DNA of 64,000 bases. It comes from Caulobacter sp. UNC358MFTsu5.1. Its GTDB lineage: Bacteria > Pseudomonadota > Alphaproteobacteria > Caulobacterales > Caulobacteraceae. Below the pieces are notes generated by a model. That model made no database searches, was not told the DNA's origin, and saw nothing but the letters and a program-made list of their open reading frames with translations. Numbering within the stretch: the stretch's first letter is position 1; each line of letters opens with the position of its first letter. The stretch covers positions 372,001 through 436,000 of the forward strand of contig NZ_JONW01000009.1 in the NCBI RefSeq assembly GCF_000712075.1. The letters are read 5' to 3'. Of the stretch, positions 17,230 through 26,263 are shown piece by piece. The position numbers and the translations under genes are program-made.

Positions 17230-18207
17230 TCAGCCCGCCGCCGTCTCGGCGACGACCACCTCGACCTCGTTGGCCGAGCCCAGCACCACCGGCACGCGCT
17301 GGTGCAGCTTGATAGGCTGAAGGTCGAGGATCGGGGTGACGCCGTCGGTCGACTTGCCGCCCGCCCGTTCGACGATCAGCGACATGGGGTTGGCTTCGTA
17401 CAGCAGGCGCAGCTTGCCTGGCTTGTCGGGCTCGCGAGCGTCCCAGGGGTACATGAAGACGCCGCCGCGCATCAGGATGCGATGGACGTCGGCCACCATC
17501 GAGGCGACCCAGCGCATGTTGAAGTTCTTGCCCCGCGGCCCCGTCTTGCCCTGCAGGCAGCCGTCGATATAGCGGCGCACCGGCGCGGCCCAGTGGCGCT
17601 GGTTGGACATGTTGATGGCGAACTCGGCGGTGTCGGCGGGGATGGCGACGGTCGGGTGGGTCAGCCGCCAGGCGCCGTCGGCGTCCAGGGTGAAGCCCAC
17701 GACGCCCTTCGACAGGGTCAGCACCAGCATGGTCTGCGGGCCGTAGACGGCGTAGCCGGCGGCGACCTGGTTGCGGCCGGGCAGCAGGAAGTCGGCTTCG
17801 CTGGGCGCCACGCCGGCCGGCGCGGGCAGGATCGAGAAGATCGTGCCGACCGAGACGTTGACGTCGATGTTGCTGGAGCCGTCCAGCGGGTCGAAGGTGA
17901 CCAGATAGCCGCCGACGGCGCCCGTGGCCTCGACCATCTCCAGTTCCTCGGAGGCCAGGCCGGCCACCAGGGGACAGCCCTGCAGCGCGTCGCGCAGGAT
18001 GTCGTTGGTGATGATGTCGAGCTTCTTCTGTTCTTCGTCCTGGACGTTGACCACGCCGGCGGCGCCCAGGCTGCCCGAGATCGCGCCGGAGGCCACGACC
18101 TTGCTGATCCTGGCGCAGGCCCCGGCGATGACGGTGACGACGGCCTTCACCTCGTCGCCCGCCGGCTCGTCAGAGAGCCATCCGGCGAGATCGGTCAGCG
18201 TGGTCAT
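17230..18207 (-). CDS. fbp: Fructose-1,6-bisphosphatase class I
   Basis: A 325-residue class I FBPase for gluconeogenesis. The metal and phosphate site [18 protein letters not shown] is present near residue 105, with the acidic EEL near 88, and the C-terminal substrate-binding region [20 protein letters not shown]. It lies directly downstream of glpX, which encodes an unrelated FBPase. The start at 18207 has AGAGG upstream. Confidence 0.96.
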   Translation of the reverse strand: MTTLTDLAGWLSDEPAGDEVKAVVTVIAGACARISKVVASGAISGSLGAAGVVNVQDEEQKKLDIITNDILRDALQGCPLVAGLASEELEMVEATGAVGGYLVTFDPLDGSSNIDVNVSVGTIFSILPAPAGVAPSEADFLLPGRNQVAAGYAVYGPQTMLVLTLSKGVVGFTLDADGAWRLTHPTVAIPADTAEFAINMSNQRHWAAPVRRYIDGCLQGKTGPRGKNFNMRWVASMVADVHRILMRGGVFMYPWDAREPDKPGKLRLLYEANPMSLIVERAGGKSTDGVTPILDLQPIKLHQRVPVVLGSANEVEVVVAETAAG

Positions 18208-18352
18208 GCGGGGCCTCTTGGGAAAGAAAGATTCGGCGCGACCATAGCGCGCGCGGCGCGATTTCCGATCCGGCTGGATCAGCTTACCGCTCTAGGATGT
18301 TGTTGTGACGCATTTTCCGGCGACGGATCGGCGACTGTCCGCCGGAAGACCG

Positions 18353-19306
18353 CTAGGCCTTCCGCTTCATCCGCACTTCGCGCACCGTGCCGGTCGACGA
18401 GTTCATGACCAGGGTGTGGGTGTGGACGAAGCCGTCCTTGTAGGTCACCCCGTCCAGCAGGTTGCCCCAGGTGACGCCGGTCGCGGCGAAGATCGCGTCG
18501 GCGCGGACGATCTCGTGCAGGTCGTACTTCTTGTCGAGGTCGGTGATGCCCCAGCGGGCGGCGCGGGCGCGCTCGTCGCCATTTCGGAACAGCAGGCGCC
18601 CCTGGAACTGGCCGCCGACGCACTTCAGCGCCGCGCAGGCCAGGACGCCCTCGGGCGCGCCGCCGGAGCCGACATAGAGGTCGATGCCGGTCGACGGATC
18701 GGTGGTGGCGATCACCCCGGCCACGTCGCCGTCCGTGATCAGATTGACCCGCGCGCCCACCGACCGGATGCTGGCGATGATCTCGGCGTGACGCGGACGG
18801 TCCAGCACGCAGACGGTGATGTGCTTGGGATCGACGCCCTTGGCGGCGGCGACGGCCTTGACGTTATCGGCCGGCGACTTGTCCAGGTCGATCACCCCGG
18901 CCGGCAGGCCCGGACCGCAGGCGATCTTGTCCATGTAGGTGTCGGGGGCGTTCAGCAGGCTGCCCTTGGGCGCCCAGGCCATCACCGCCAGGGCGTTGGG
19001 CATGGCCTTGGCCGTCAGGGTGGTGCCTTCCAGCGGGTCCAGGGCGATGTCGATGGCGGGGCCCTGCCCCGTGCCGACCTTCTCGCCGATATAGAGCATG
19101 GGCGCTTCGTCGCGCTCGCCCTCGCCGATCACGATCTCGCCGTCGATCGCCAGCTCGTTCAGCGTGTTGCGCATGGCGTCGACCGCGGCCTGGTCGGCCG
19201 CCTTCTCGTCGCCCCGCCCCACCATCGACCACGAGGCGATGGCGGCGGCTTCCGTCACGCGAACCGCGTCCAGGACCAGCGAACGGTCCAGGGTCTTCGA
19301 ACTCAT
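18353..19306 (-). CDS. glpX: Fructose-1,6-bisphosphatase class II (GlpX)
   Basis: A 317-residue class II FBPase. Motifs seen: the acidic IGEGERDEAPMLYIGE near residue 60, DPLEGT near 90, KHITVCVLDRPRH, and DLYVGSGGAPEGV near 213. The ATG at 19306, with GGGAG upstream, is preferred over a TTG one codon earlier. It lies between hom and fbp on the minus strand. Presence of both GlpX and a class I enzyme gives redundancy for the same reaction. Confidence 0.95.
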   Translation of the reverse strand: MSSKTLDRSLVLDAVRVTEAAAIASWSMVGRGDEKAADQAAVDAMRNTLNELAIDGEIVIGEGERDEAPMLYIGEKVGTGQGPAIDIALDPLEGTTLTAKAMPNALAVMAWAPKGSLLNAPDTYMDKIACGPGLPAGVIDLDKSPADNVKAVAAAKGVDPKHITVCVLDRPRHAEIIASIRSVGARVNLITDGDVAGVIATTDPSTGIDLYVGSGGAPEGVLACAALKCVGGQFQGRLLFRNGDERARAARWGITDLDKKYDLHEIVRADAIFAATGVTWGNLLDGVTYKDGFVHTHTLVMNSSTGTVREVRMKRKA

Positions 19307-19358
19307 CAACGTCTCCCAGCCTATGCGAGGCTCAAGTCCCGGCCGCTTGGCGCGGCTC

Positions 19359-20648
19359 TCAGATGCGCGCGACGCGCAAAAGGCGGGGACGCTCTAGCAC
19401 GGCGTGCAGTTTTTCGATGCGACTAATCGCGTCGAGGAGATTGGATTCGGGAGTCGCGTGCGTAACGAGCACGATCGGAACGCCGCCCGCGCCTTCGACC
19501 GGCTTCTGCAGGAAGCTGTCGATCGAGACGCCGCATTCGGCCAGGGTCTCGGAGATGGCGGCGATGGCGCCGGGCTCGTCGCGGACCATGATCCGCAGAT
19601 AGGCCTTGCCCACCGAACGGGCCGGATCGACGGCCACGAACGGCTTCAGCTGACCGGCCGGCGCCTGGAACACCGGACGACGAGCGCCGGTCATGACGTC
19701 GGCGATGTCGGCGGCCACGGCGGCGGCGGTCGGACCCGCGCCCGCGCCCGGCCCCTGGATGAAGATCCGGCCGATCCGCTTGCCCTCGATGAACAGGGCG
19801 TTGAGCGCGCCGCCCGCCTGGGCCAGCGGATGCTCCAGCGGGACGAGCGAGGGATGCACCTTCACCGACACGCCGTCGTCGCTCTTGGCCGCGCCGGCCA
19901 CCAGCTTGATGCGATAGCCCAGGTCCTTGGCCAGCTTGATATCCAGCAGTTCGACGTCGCTTATGCCCTCGATCTCGGCGGCGTCGAAGTCGGGCGCGCA
20001 GCCGAAGGCCAGGGCGGCCAGGATGCTGATCTTGTGGCCGGCGTCGAAGCCGCCGACGTCCATGGTCGGATCGGCCTCGGCGTAGCCCAGGCCCTGCGCC
20101 TCGCGCAGCACGTCGGCGAAGTCGCGGCCGGTCTTCTCCATCTCGCTGAGGATGAAGTTGCAGGTGCCGTTGAGGATGCCGGCCACGCCCACGACCTCGT
20201 CGCCGACCATGGCCTCGCGCAGCATCTTCACCGCCGGCGTGCCGCCCATGACCGCGGCCTCGAACAGCAGCGGGGCGTCGTTGGCCTCGGCCAGGGCCGC
20301 CAGTTCGGCGCCGTGCTCGGCGATCAGGGCCTTGTTGGCGGTGACCACCGGCTTGCCCAGCTTGAGCGCCGCCTCGACGGCCGCCTTCGCCGGGCCGTCG
20401 CTGCCGCCCACCAGCTCGACGAACAGGTCGACGTCCGGCGACGAGGCCAGGGCCACCGGGTCGTCGAACCAGGCCAGGCCCGAGATGTCGACCGTGCGCG
20501 GCCGCGACTTGGAACGGGCCGAGACCGCCGTCACCACCGCCCGGTCGCCGGCCGGCGCGAAGTCCGGCTGCTCGGCCAGGAACTGCAACAGCCCTCCGCC
20601 GACGGTGCCGAGGCCGGCGACGCCGACGCGCCAGGTCTTCTGGGTCAT
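19359..20648 (-). CDS. hom: Homoserine dehydrogenase
   Basis: A 429-residue NAD(P)-dependent enzyme converting aspartate semialdehyde to homoserine (Thr/Met/Ile branch). The N-terminal Rossmann motif VGVAGLGTVGGG is at residues 7-18, the catalytic domain contains GVAGILNGTCNFILSEM and GYAEADPTMDVGGFDAGHKI, and a C-terminal ACT domain (about 350-425) suggests threonine feedback control. AGGAAC precedes the ATG. Upstream on the same strand is the AlaC-type aminotransferase. Confidence 0.97.
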   Translation of the reverse strand: MTQKTWRVGVAGLGTVGGGLLQFLAEQPDFAPAGDRAVVTAVSARSKSRPRTVDISGLAWFDDPVALASSPDVDLFVELVGGSDGPAKAAVEAALKLGKPVVTANKALIAEHGAELAALAEANDAPLLFEAAVMGGTPAVKMLREAMVGDEVVGVAGILNGTCNFILSEMEKTGRDFADVLREAQGLGYAEADPTMDVGGFDAGHKISILAALAFGCAPDFDAAEIEGISDVELLDIKLAKDLGYRIKLVAGAAKSDDGVSVKVHPSLVPLEHPLAQAGGALNALFIEGKRIGRIFIQGPGAGAGPTAAAVAADIADVMTGARRPVFQAPAGQLKPFVAVDPARSVGKAYLRIMVRDEPGAIAAISETLAECGVSIDSFLQKPVEGAGGVPIVLVTHATPESNLLDAISRIEKLHAVLERPRLLRVARI

Positions 20649-20707
20649 ATTCGCGTTCCTAGTTCCAGCGGCCGGACTGCCCATCCTTCAGGGGATTTGG
20701 CGGCGCC

Positions 20708-21928
20708 CTAGACCTGTTCCATCTTGTTGTGCGCCTTGGCCAGGATCGTGTCGGCGTTGGCGATGAACTTCTTGACGTTGCGGGCGGCCTGCTTGATCCG
20801 CTGCTCGTTCTCGACGAGTCCGATGCGGACATAGCCCTCGCCGTACTCGCCGAAGCCGATGCCGGGCGCGACGGCGACGCCGGCCTCCTCGATCAGCAGG
20901 CGCGAGAACAGCATCGAGCCGGCGGCCTCGAACTGCGGCGGGATCTTGGCCCAGGCGAACATCGAGGCCGGCGGATTGGGGATCTCCCAGCCGGCGCGCG
21001 CCATCGACGACACCAGGGTGTCGCGGCGGCCCTTGTAGATGGCGCGGATCTCGTCGACGCAGTCCTGCGGGCCGTTCAGGGCCGCGGCGGCGGCCACCTG
21101 CACCGGGGTGTAGGCGCCGTAGTCCAGGTACGACTTCACGCGGGCCAAGGCGGCGCAGATGCGGGCGTTGCCGACCACCATGCCCACCCGCCAGCCGGCC
21201 ATGGCGTAGGTCTTCGACAGCGAGTTGACCTCGACCGCGATGTCTTTGGCGCCCTCGACCTGTAAGATCGACGGCGGCGGGTTGTTGTCGAAATAGATCT
21301 CGCCGTAGGCCACGTCGCTGATCACCAGCAGGTCGTGCTTCTTCGCCAGGGCGACGGCGTCCTTGTAGAAGTCCAGGTCCACCCATTGGGCGGTCGGGTT
21401 GGACGGGTAGGACAGGATCAGCACGCTGGCGGGCGGCACCGAGTGCTTGGCGGCGCGGCTGATGTTGGACAGGTACTGCTCGGGCGACAGGGCCGGCACG
21501 TGGCGGATCACGCCGCCGGCCATGATGAAGCCGAAGGCGTGGATCGGATAGGCCGGGTTCGGGCAGATGATCACGTCGCCCGGCGCGGTCAGGGCCTGGG
21601 CGAGGTTGGCGAAGCCTTCCTTCGAGCCCAGGGTGGCGATCACCTCGGTGTCGGGGTTCAGCTTCACGCCGAAGCGGCGGCCGTAGTAGCCGGCCATGGC
21701 CTTGCGCAGGCCGGCGATGCCCTTGGAGGCCGAGTAGCGGCCGGCCTTGGGGTCGCGGGCGGTCTCGATCAGCTTGTCGACGATATGCTTGGGCGTGGGC
21801 ATGTCGGGATTGCCCATCCCGAAGTCGATGATGTCGGTGCCCTCGGCGCGGAGGCGCGCCTTGATCTTGTTCACCTCCTCGAAGACGTAGGGCGGGAGGC
21901 GGCGGATACGGTGGAAATCGGAGGTCAT
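20708..21928 (-). CDS. alaC: PLP-dependent aminotransferase, AlaC-like (glutamate-pyruvate)
   Basis: A 406-residue class I aminotransferase. From memory of the E. coli protein it matches AlaC along its length (RLPPYVFEEVNKIK, DIIDFGMGNPDMPTP, SYPSNPTAQWVDLDFY). The PLP lysine lies in SLSKTYAMAGWRVG near residue 240. In many alphaproteobacteria this gene directly precedes hom and is often labelled LL-diaminopimelate aminotransferase. Alanine synthesis is most likely; substrate range cannot be read from sequence. Confidence 0.88.
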   Translation of the reverse strand: MTSDFHRIRRLPPYVFEEVNKIKARLRAEGTDIIDFGMGNPDMPTPKHIVDKLIETARDPKAGRYSASKGIAGLRKAMAGYYGRRFGVKLNPDTEVIATLGSKEGFANLAQALTAPGDVIICPNPAYPIHAFGFIMAGGVIRHVPALSPEQYLSNISRAAKHSVPPASVLILSYPSNPTAQWVDLDFYKDAVALAKKHDLLVISDVAYGEIYFDNNPPPSILQVEGAKDIAVEVNSLSKTYAMAGWRVGMVVGNARICAALARVKSYLDYGAYTPVQVAAAAALNGPQDCVDEIRAIYKGRRDTLVSSMARAGWEIPNPPASMFAWAKIPPQFEAAGSMLFSRLLIEEAGVAVAPGIGFGEYGEGYVRIGLVENEQRIKQAARNVKKFIANADTILAKAHNKMEQV

Positions 21929-22037
21929 GAAATGCTCATTGCGCCGCAGCGGCGCGCCGGGAGCGGATGTCGGGCATGGATAGACCCCGAGCGGGGCATA
22001 GCCAAGCCAGTTACGGGAATTTTATGCCTCCGTCGCC

Positions 22038-22520
22038 CTATTGGGGCTTGGACGGAGGCGCGGTAGCTCGATCGCGCGCCGCCTTTGCGAAGGCTTCGGT
22101 CGCGGCGCGGTCGGCGTCGGTGGGGATGTCGCTGGGCGGCGCCTTGCCGACCTTGCGGGCCTGGGCGGCGTAGCCTTCGGTGTCCGACAGGGTCCAGGTG
22201 TTGGGCGCGGTGTCGCGCTTCAGCTTGTCGGCGGCCACCTTTTCGGCGCCCACGGCCTTCTTGAACTCGACGGGCGTGCGCACGTCGGTCGGGATCGGCG
22301 GGATGTCGATGAAGCGCGGCAGGTCGGCGTGCTTGGAGTCCTTGGCCGCGGCGTTGGCGGCGGCGGCGATCGGCGAGTTGGGATCGACCGGCGGCGGCGT
22401 GAACGGCGAAACGGACGACAGCGACGAAGCGCAGGCGCTCAGACCCGCCAGCAGGGCCACGAGAGCCGCGCCGCGAAAGAGTACGCTGGCCCGTACGATT
22501 TTACCGGTTTCGACGTTCAT
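22038..22520 (-). CDS. Putative lipoprotein of unknown function
   Basis: A 160-residue protein with a hydrophobic N-terminal segment and a lipobox LAGLSAC (Cys near residue 30), so it is probably anchored to a membrane from the periplasmic side. The rest is Pro/Ala/Lys-rich, with PPPVDPNSPIAAAAN and DIPPIPTDVRTPVEFK, and no recognised domain. It is divergent from phaC, with start codons about 95 bp apart. Confidence 0.72.
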   Translation of the reverse strand: MNVETGKIVRASVLFRGAALVALLAGLSACASSLSSVSPFTPPPVDPNSPIAAAANAAAKDSKHADLPRFIDIPPIPTDVRTPVEFKKAVGAEKVAADKLKRDTAPNTWTLSDTEGYAAQARKVGKAPPSDIPTDADRAATEAFAKAARDRATAPPSKPQ

Positions 22521-22615
22521 CTTGTCTCAGGTCTTATGCGATGATCGCGGCGAGCGAAAGGCCATCCGCGCCGCCAAGGCGAGATGGTCGAAGAGATGAC
22601 GGTGCAAGGAGCTCC

Positions 22616-24619
22616 ATGGCCACGACCGAAACCTCCCCCAAACCGCGCAAAAAGCCCGCCGCCAAGGCGGACGCGGCGCCGACCGCCGCCAAGACCAAGA
22701 GCAAGGCCGGGCCGAAGGTTCCGCCGAAAGCCGATCCCGAGCCGGAGCTCCGCGCCCAGAACGCCGAATCGACCGCCCGGACCGCGCCCCTCCTCCCGAC
22801 CGGCGCCCTGCCCGACTTCGAGGCCTTCCTGTCGCCGGACCAGCGCCAGATGCTGGAGACCCTGTCGGCCAACCTGGCCCGCGCCGCCGTCACCGCTCAG
22901 GGCGCGATCGCCGAGGCCGCCCTGCGCCAGGCCGACCGCCCCGCCGCCCTCAGCCCCGACCCCTTCCACGTCGGTCCCGCCTTCAACGAGGTGATGACCA
23001 GCCTGGCCGCCCAGCCCGACCGGCTGCTGCGGGCCCAGGCCGACCTGTTCAGCCGCTATATGGACCTTTGGCAGTCGGCGGCCCGCAAGGCGACGGGCGA
23101 AGCGACCCAGCCCGTGGTCGCCCCCGCCCCCGGCGACAAGCGGTTCAGCGACCCCGACTGGGCGTCCAACCCGATGTTCGACATGATGAAGCAGAGCTAC
23201 CTGCTGTCGTCGAACTGGCTGAACGACCTGGTCTCGCAGGCCCAGGGCGTCGATCCCGCCACCAAGCGCCGGGTCGAGTTCTTCACCAAGATGCTGACCG
23301 ACGCCTTCTCGCCGTCGAACTTCCTGATCTCCAACCCCGCCGCCCTACGCGAGGTGATGCAGAGCAAGGGCGAGAGCCTGGTGCGCGGTATGGAGAACTT
23401 CGCCGCCGACCTGGAACGCGGCGGCGGCCAGCTGGCGATCAGCCAGACCGACCTGGCCAAGTTCAAGGTCGGCGAGAACGTCGCCACCGCCCCGGGCAAG
23501 GTGGTCTACCAGAACGACATCCTGCAGCTGCTGCAGTTCTCGCCGACCACCGAGACGGTCCACGAGATCCCGCTGCTGATCTTCCCGCCGTGGATCAACA
23601 AGTTCTACATCCTGGACCTGCGGCCCGAGAACTCGATGATCCGCTGGCTGACCGGCCAGGGCTTCACGGTGTTCGTGGCCTCGTGGGTCAATCCCGACAG
23701 CCACCAGGCCAAGAAGACCTTCGAGGACTACATGCTCGAAGGCATCTACGACGCGACCCGGCAGGTCATGACCCAGGCGGGCGTCGATCGGGTCAACACC
23801 GTCGGCTACTGCATCGGCGGCACCCTGCTGTCCTGCGCCCTGGCCCACATGGCCGCCAAGGGCGACAAGCGGATCAATTCCGCCACCTTCTTCGCGGCCC
23901 AGCAGGACTTCTCGGAAGCCGGCGACCTGCTGCTGTTCACCAACGAGGAATGGCTGCAGTCGATCGAGTCCCTGATGGACCAGCAGGGCGGCTACCTGCC
24001 CAGCCAGTCGATGGCCGACACCTTCAACAGCCTGCGCGGCAACGACCTGATCTGGTCGTTCTTCATCAACAACTACCTGATGGGCAAGGAGCCGCGGCCG
24101 TTCGACCTGCTGTTCTGGAACGCCGACCAGACGCGCATGCCCAAGGCGCTGCACCTGTTCTACCTGCGCAATTTCTACAAGGACAACGCCCTGACCACGG
24201 GCCGCCTGACCCTGGGCGGCGAGCAGCTGGACCTGTCGAAGGTCAAGACGCCGATCTATGTCCAGTCGTCCAAGGACGACCACATCGCCCCCTATCCCAG
24301 CGTCTATCGCGGCGCGCGGGCGTTCGGCGGGCCGGTGACCTTCACCATGGCCGGCTCGGGTCACATCGCCGGGGTGATCAACCACCCGGACGCCAACAAG
24401 TACCAGCACTGGACCAACGAGCAGCTGCCCGCCTCGGTCGAGGGCTGGCGGTCCGGCGCGGTGGAGCATCCTGGCTCGTGGTGGCCGCACTGGGCGGCCT
24501 GGCTGAAGGCCCGGTCCGGTCCGCAGGTCCCGGCCCGGGACCCGGCCAAGGGCGTCCTCAAGGCGATCGAGGACGCCCCGGGCAGTTTCGTCCGTGTACG
24601 GTCCGACACCGCCGCCTGA
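22616..24619 (+). CDS. phaC: Class I poly(3-hydroxybutyrate) synthase
   Basis: A 667-residue PHA synthase that polymerises hydroxyacyl-CoA into PHB granules. An Ala/Lys-rich N-terminal extension of about 50 residues is followed by the PhaC N domain and an alpha/beta-hydrolase core. The catalytic Cys is at about residue 399 in the lipase-like box GYCIGG, the Asp in SKDDHIAPYPS and the His in GSGHIAGVINHP. The ATG at 22616 follows AAGGAG. No phasin or phaAB genes are in the window. Confidence 0.96.
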   Translation: MATTETSPKPRKKPAAKADAAPTAAKTKSKAGPKVPPKADPEPELRAQNAESTARTAPLLPTGALPDFEAFLSPDQRQMLETLSANLARAAVTAQGAIAEAALRQADRPAALSPDPFHVGPAFNEVMTSLAAQPDRLLRAQADLFSRYMDLWQSAARKATGEATQPVVAPAPGDKRFSDPDWASNPMFDMMKQSYLLSSNWLNDLVSQAQGVDPATKRRVEFFTKMLTDAFSPSNFLISNPAALREVMQSKGESLVRGMENFAADLERGGGQLAISQTDLAKFKVGENVATAPGKVVYQNDILQLLQFSPTTETVHEIPLLIFPPWINKFYILDLRPENSMIRWLTGQGFTVFVASWVNPDSHQAKKTFEDYMLEGIYDATRQVMTQAGVDRVNTVGYCIGGTLLSCALAHMAAKGDKRINSATFFAAQQDFSEAGDLLLFTNEEWLQSIESLMDQQGGYLPSQSMADTFNSLRGNDLIWSFFINNYLMGKEPRPFDLLFWNADQTRMPKALHLFYLRNFYKDNALTTGRLTLGGEQLDLSKVKTPIYVQSSKDDHIAPYPSVYRGARAFGGPVTFTMAGSGHIAGVINHPDANKYQHWTNEQLPASVEGWRSGAVEHPGSWWPHWAAWLKARSGPQVPARDPAKGVLKAIEDAPGSFVRVRSDTAA

Positions 24620-24976
24620 TCAGATCAGGCCCACCTCGTAGGCCAGCTCGACCGGCATCGCCTCGGCGCGGTCGATCAGGGGCTGGACGCGTTCCAGGTG
24701 CTCGGTGAAGCGCGGGTCCTTGCGGAACCGCTCGGCGTTCTGCGCGGTGTCGAAGGACGTCACCAGGACCACCACGCCCTTGGCGGGCGACTTGAGCATC
24801 CGGGTCCCGCGCACGCCGGCGACCTGGCCCCGCACCCGCATGAACTGCTCGTGCTGCAGGGCGACGAATTCGTCGAACTTGCCGGGCTTGGTCTGGATGA
24901 TGCTGACGCTGAAGACCGGCGGGTCGGCCAGGGCGGCGGCGACGGCGGCGTAATCGGGGACGGTGAGCGTGGTCAT
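24620..24976 (-). CDS. Antibiotic-biosynthesis-monooxygenase (ABM)-type small protein, probable SoxR target
   Basis: A 118-residue protein of the dimeric alpha-beta barrel ABM fold: FSVSIIQTKPGKFDEFVALQ, VRGTRMLKSP, VVLVTSFDTAQNAERFRKDPRF. Proteins of this type reduce or oxygenate quinones and redox-active compounds. Its stop abuts the phaC stop (TGATCA). The promoter region holds a SoxR operator, so it is likely switched on by redox-cycling compounds, as for ABM monooxygenases in the SoxR regulons of Pseudomonas and Streptomyces. AGGAG precedes the ATG. Confidence 0.82.
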   Translation of the reverse strand: MTTLTVPDYAAVAAALADPPVFSVSIIQTKPGKFDEFVALQHEQFMRVRGQVAGVRGTRMLKSPAKGVVVLVTSFDTAQNAERFRKDPRFTEHLERVQPLIDRAEAMPVELAYEVGLI

Positions 24977-25015
24977 GGAGGCTCCTGAAAGGACGTTGCC
25001 GTGGAAGGAGCTCCC

Positions 25016-25046
25016 CGTGTAAAACCTCAACCAAAGTTGAGGTCAA
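25016..25046 (-). promoter_or_regulatory. SoxR operator within an over-spaced promoter facing the ABM gene
   Basis: The 18-bp palindrome CCTCAACCAAAGTTGAGG at 25025-25042 matches the SoxR box (CCTCAA-N6-TTGAGG). On the minus strand it sits between TTGACC (25046-25041) and a weak TACACG (25021-25016), a 19-bp spacer, which is the layout of MerR-family-activated promoters. It lies 49 bp from the ABM start and 10 bp from the soxR start. Confidence 0.88.
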
Positions 25047-25052
25047 GCGACA

Positions 25053-25534
25053 ATGCCGAAATTCGAAAAGACGGCGCCGGATTGCGCCTTTCCCGGCGGC
25101 ACGCTCAGCGTCGGCGAGGTGGCCAAACGCAGCGGCGGGCGGTCTCGACCCTGCACTTCTACGAGACCAAGGGCCTGATCCGCAGCCTGCGGACCGAGGG
25201 CAACCAGCGGCGCTATCCGCGCGGGATCCTGCGGCGGGTGGCGGTGATCAAGGTGGCCCAGCGCACGGGCATCCCCCTGGCCTCGATCCAGGCCGCCCTG
25301 TCCCGCCTGCCCGACGGCCGCGCGCCGACCGCCGACGAATGGGCCGAGCTGTCGCGCGCCTGGCGGGCCGAGCTGGACGAACGCATCCTCCGCCTCACCC
25401 AGCTGCGCGACCAGCTGGACGACTGCATCGGCTGCGGGTGCCTGTCGCTGAAGGCCTGCCCGCTTCGAAACCCGGCGGACGTGCTGGGCGGCCAGGGCGC
25501 CGGGCCGCGGCTGCTGGAACCCCAGCCCGGCTGA
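25053..25534 (+). pseudogene. soxR: soxR, redox-sensing MerR-family activator, interrupted by a one-base frameshift
   Basis: The ATG at 25053 starts [11 protein letters not shown] and continues through [13 protein letters not shown], the start of the SoxR DNA-binding domain; the frame is then lost near 25137. The next frame resumes exactly where the family continues ([34 protein letters not shown]) and runs to the [2Fe-2S] cluster motif [14 protein letters not shown]. Adding one base after 25137 (to give the codons for SGVAVST) restores a normal SoxR of about 160 residues. All four cluster Cys are intact. It is either a real inactivating mutation or a sequencing error in a GGG run. Confidence 0.85.
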
Positions 25535-25623
25535 ACCCCGGTGCACGCCGCCCGCGCCGGAACTCCACACCAGCGACCCATGTTCGCCCAAAACTCGCCG
25601 GGATTCTGGTCGAGCTTGCCGAC

Positions 25624-26253
25624 ATGGGACTCAATCGCCGGACAGCACTAGGGATGCTGCTCGCGACGCCGATCCTCGGCGCGGGCGAAGCGGTGGCGCG
25701 CCCGGCGGCCGCGGCCGGCGGCGAGCGCCTGGCCCAGGCCGCGCGCAGCCAGGTGGGCGTGACCCGGGACTACGACCCCAGCTACCGCGCCATCCCCTAC
25801 CCCAACGGCGACGTCCTCCGCTCGACCGGGGTCTGCGCCGACGTGCTGGTGCGCGCGGCCCGCGACGCCTGGCGGGCCGACCTGCAGCAGCTGGTCCACG
25901 AGGACATGACCCGCAATTTCGACGCCTATCCGTCGCGGCGCGCCTGGGGCCTGAAGGGACCGGACTCCAATATCGACCATCGCCGGGTGCTGAACCTGGA
26001 GACCTATCTGGAACGCCAGAAGGCCCTGCTGGCCCGCGCGCCCGCCAAGGCCGCCGGCGACCGGTTCGACGATCCCCTGCCCGGCGACATCCTGACCTGG
26101 CGGGTCTGGAGCGGCCGCCCGCACATCGGCGTGGTCAGCCAGGGGCCCGAGCGCGTGCGCGTGGTTCACAACATCGGCTGGGGCGCCAAGGAGGAGCCGC
26201 TGTGGATGTTCAAGCTCCACACGGCGGTCGGGCACTACCGCTGGCGGGCGTGA
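25624..26253 (+). CDS. DUF1287 family secreted protein
   Basis: A 209-residue protein with a twin-Arg-like N-terminus (LNRRTALGMLLATPILGAG) and a DUF1287 domain: YDPSYRAIPYPNGDV, STGVCADVLVRAARD, DLQQLVHEDM, SNIDHRRVLNLETYL and PGDILTWR. The Cys and His in GVCADV and IDHRR resemble an NlpC/P60-like catalytic pattern. The ATG at 25624 gives a proper signal peptide. Activity is not known. Convergent with argC, 10 bp apart. Confidence 0.82.
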   Translation: MGLNRRTALGMLLATPILGAGEAVARPAAAAGGERLAQAARSQVGVTRDYDPSYRAIPYPNGDVLRSTGVCADVLVRAARDAWRADLQQLVHEDMTRNFDAYPSRRAWGLKGPDSNIDHRRVLNLETYLERQKALLARAPAKAAGDRFDDPLPGDILTWRVWSGRPHIGVVSQGPERVRVVHNIGWGAKEEPLWMFKLHTAVGHYRWRA

Positions 26254-26263
26254 GGCGTGGGCG

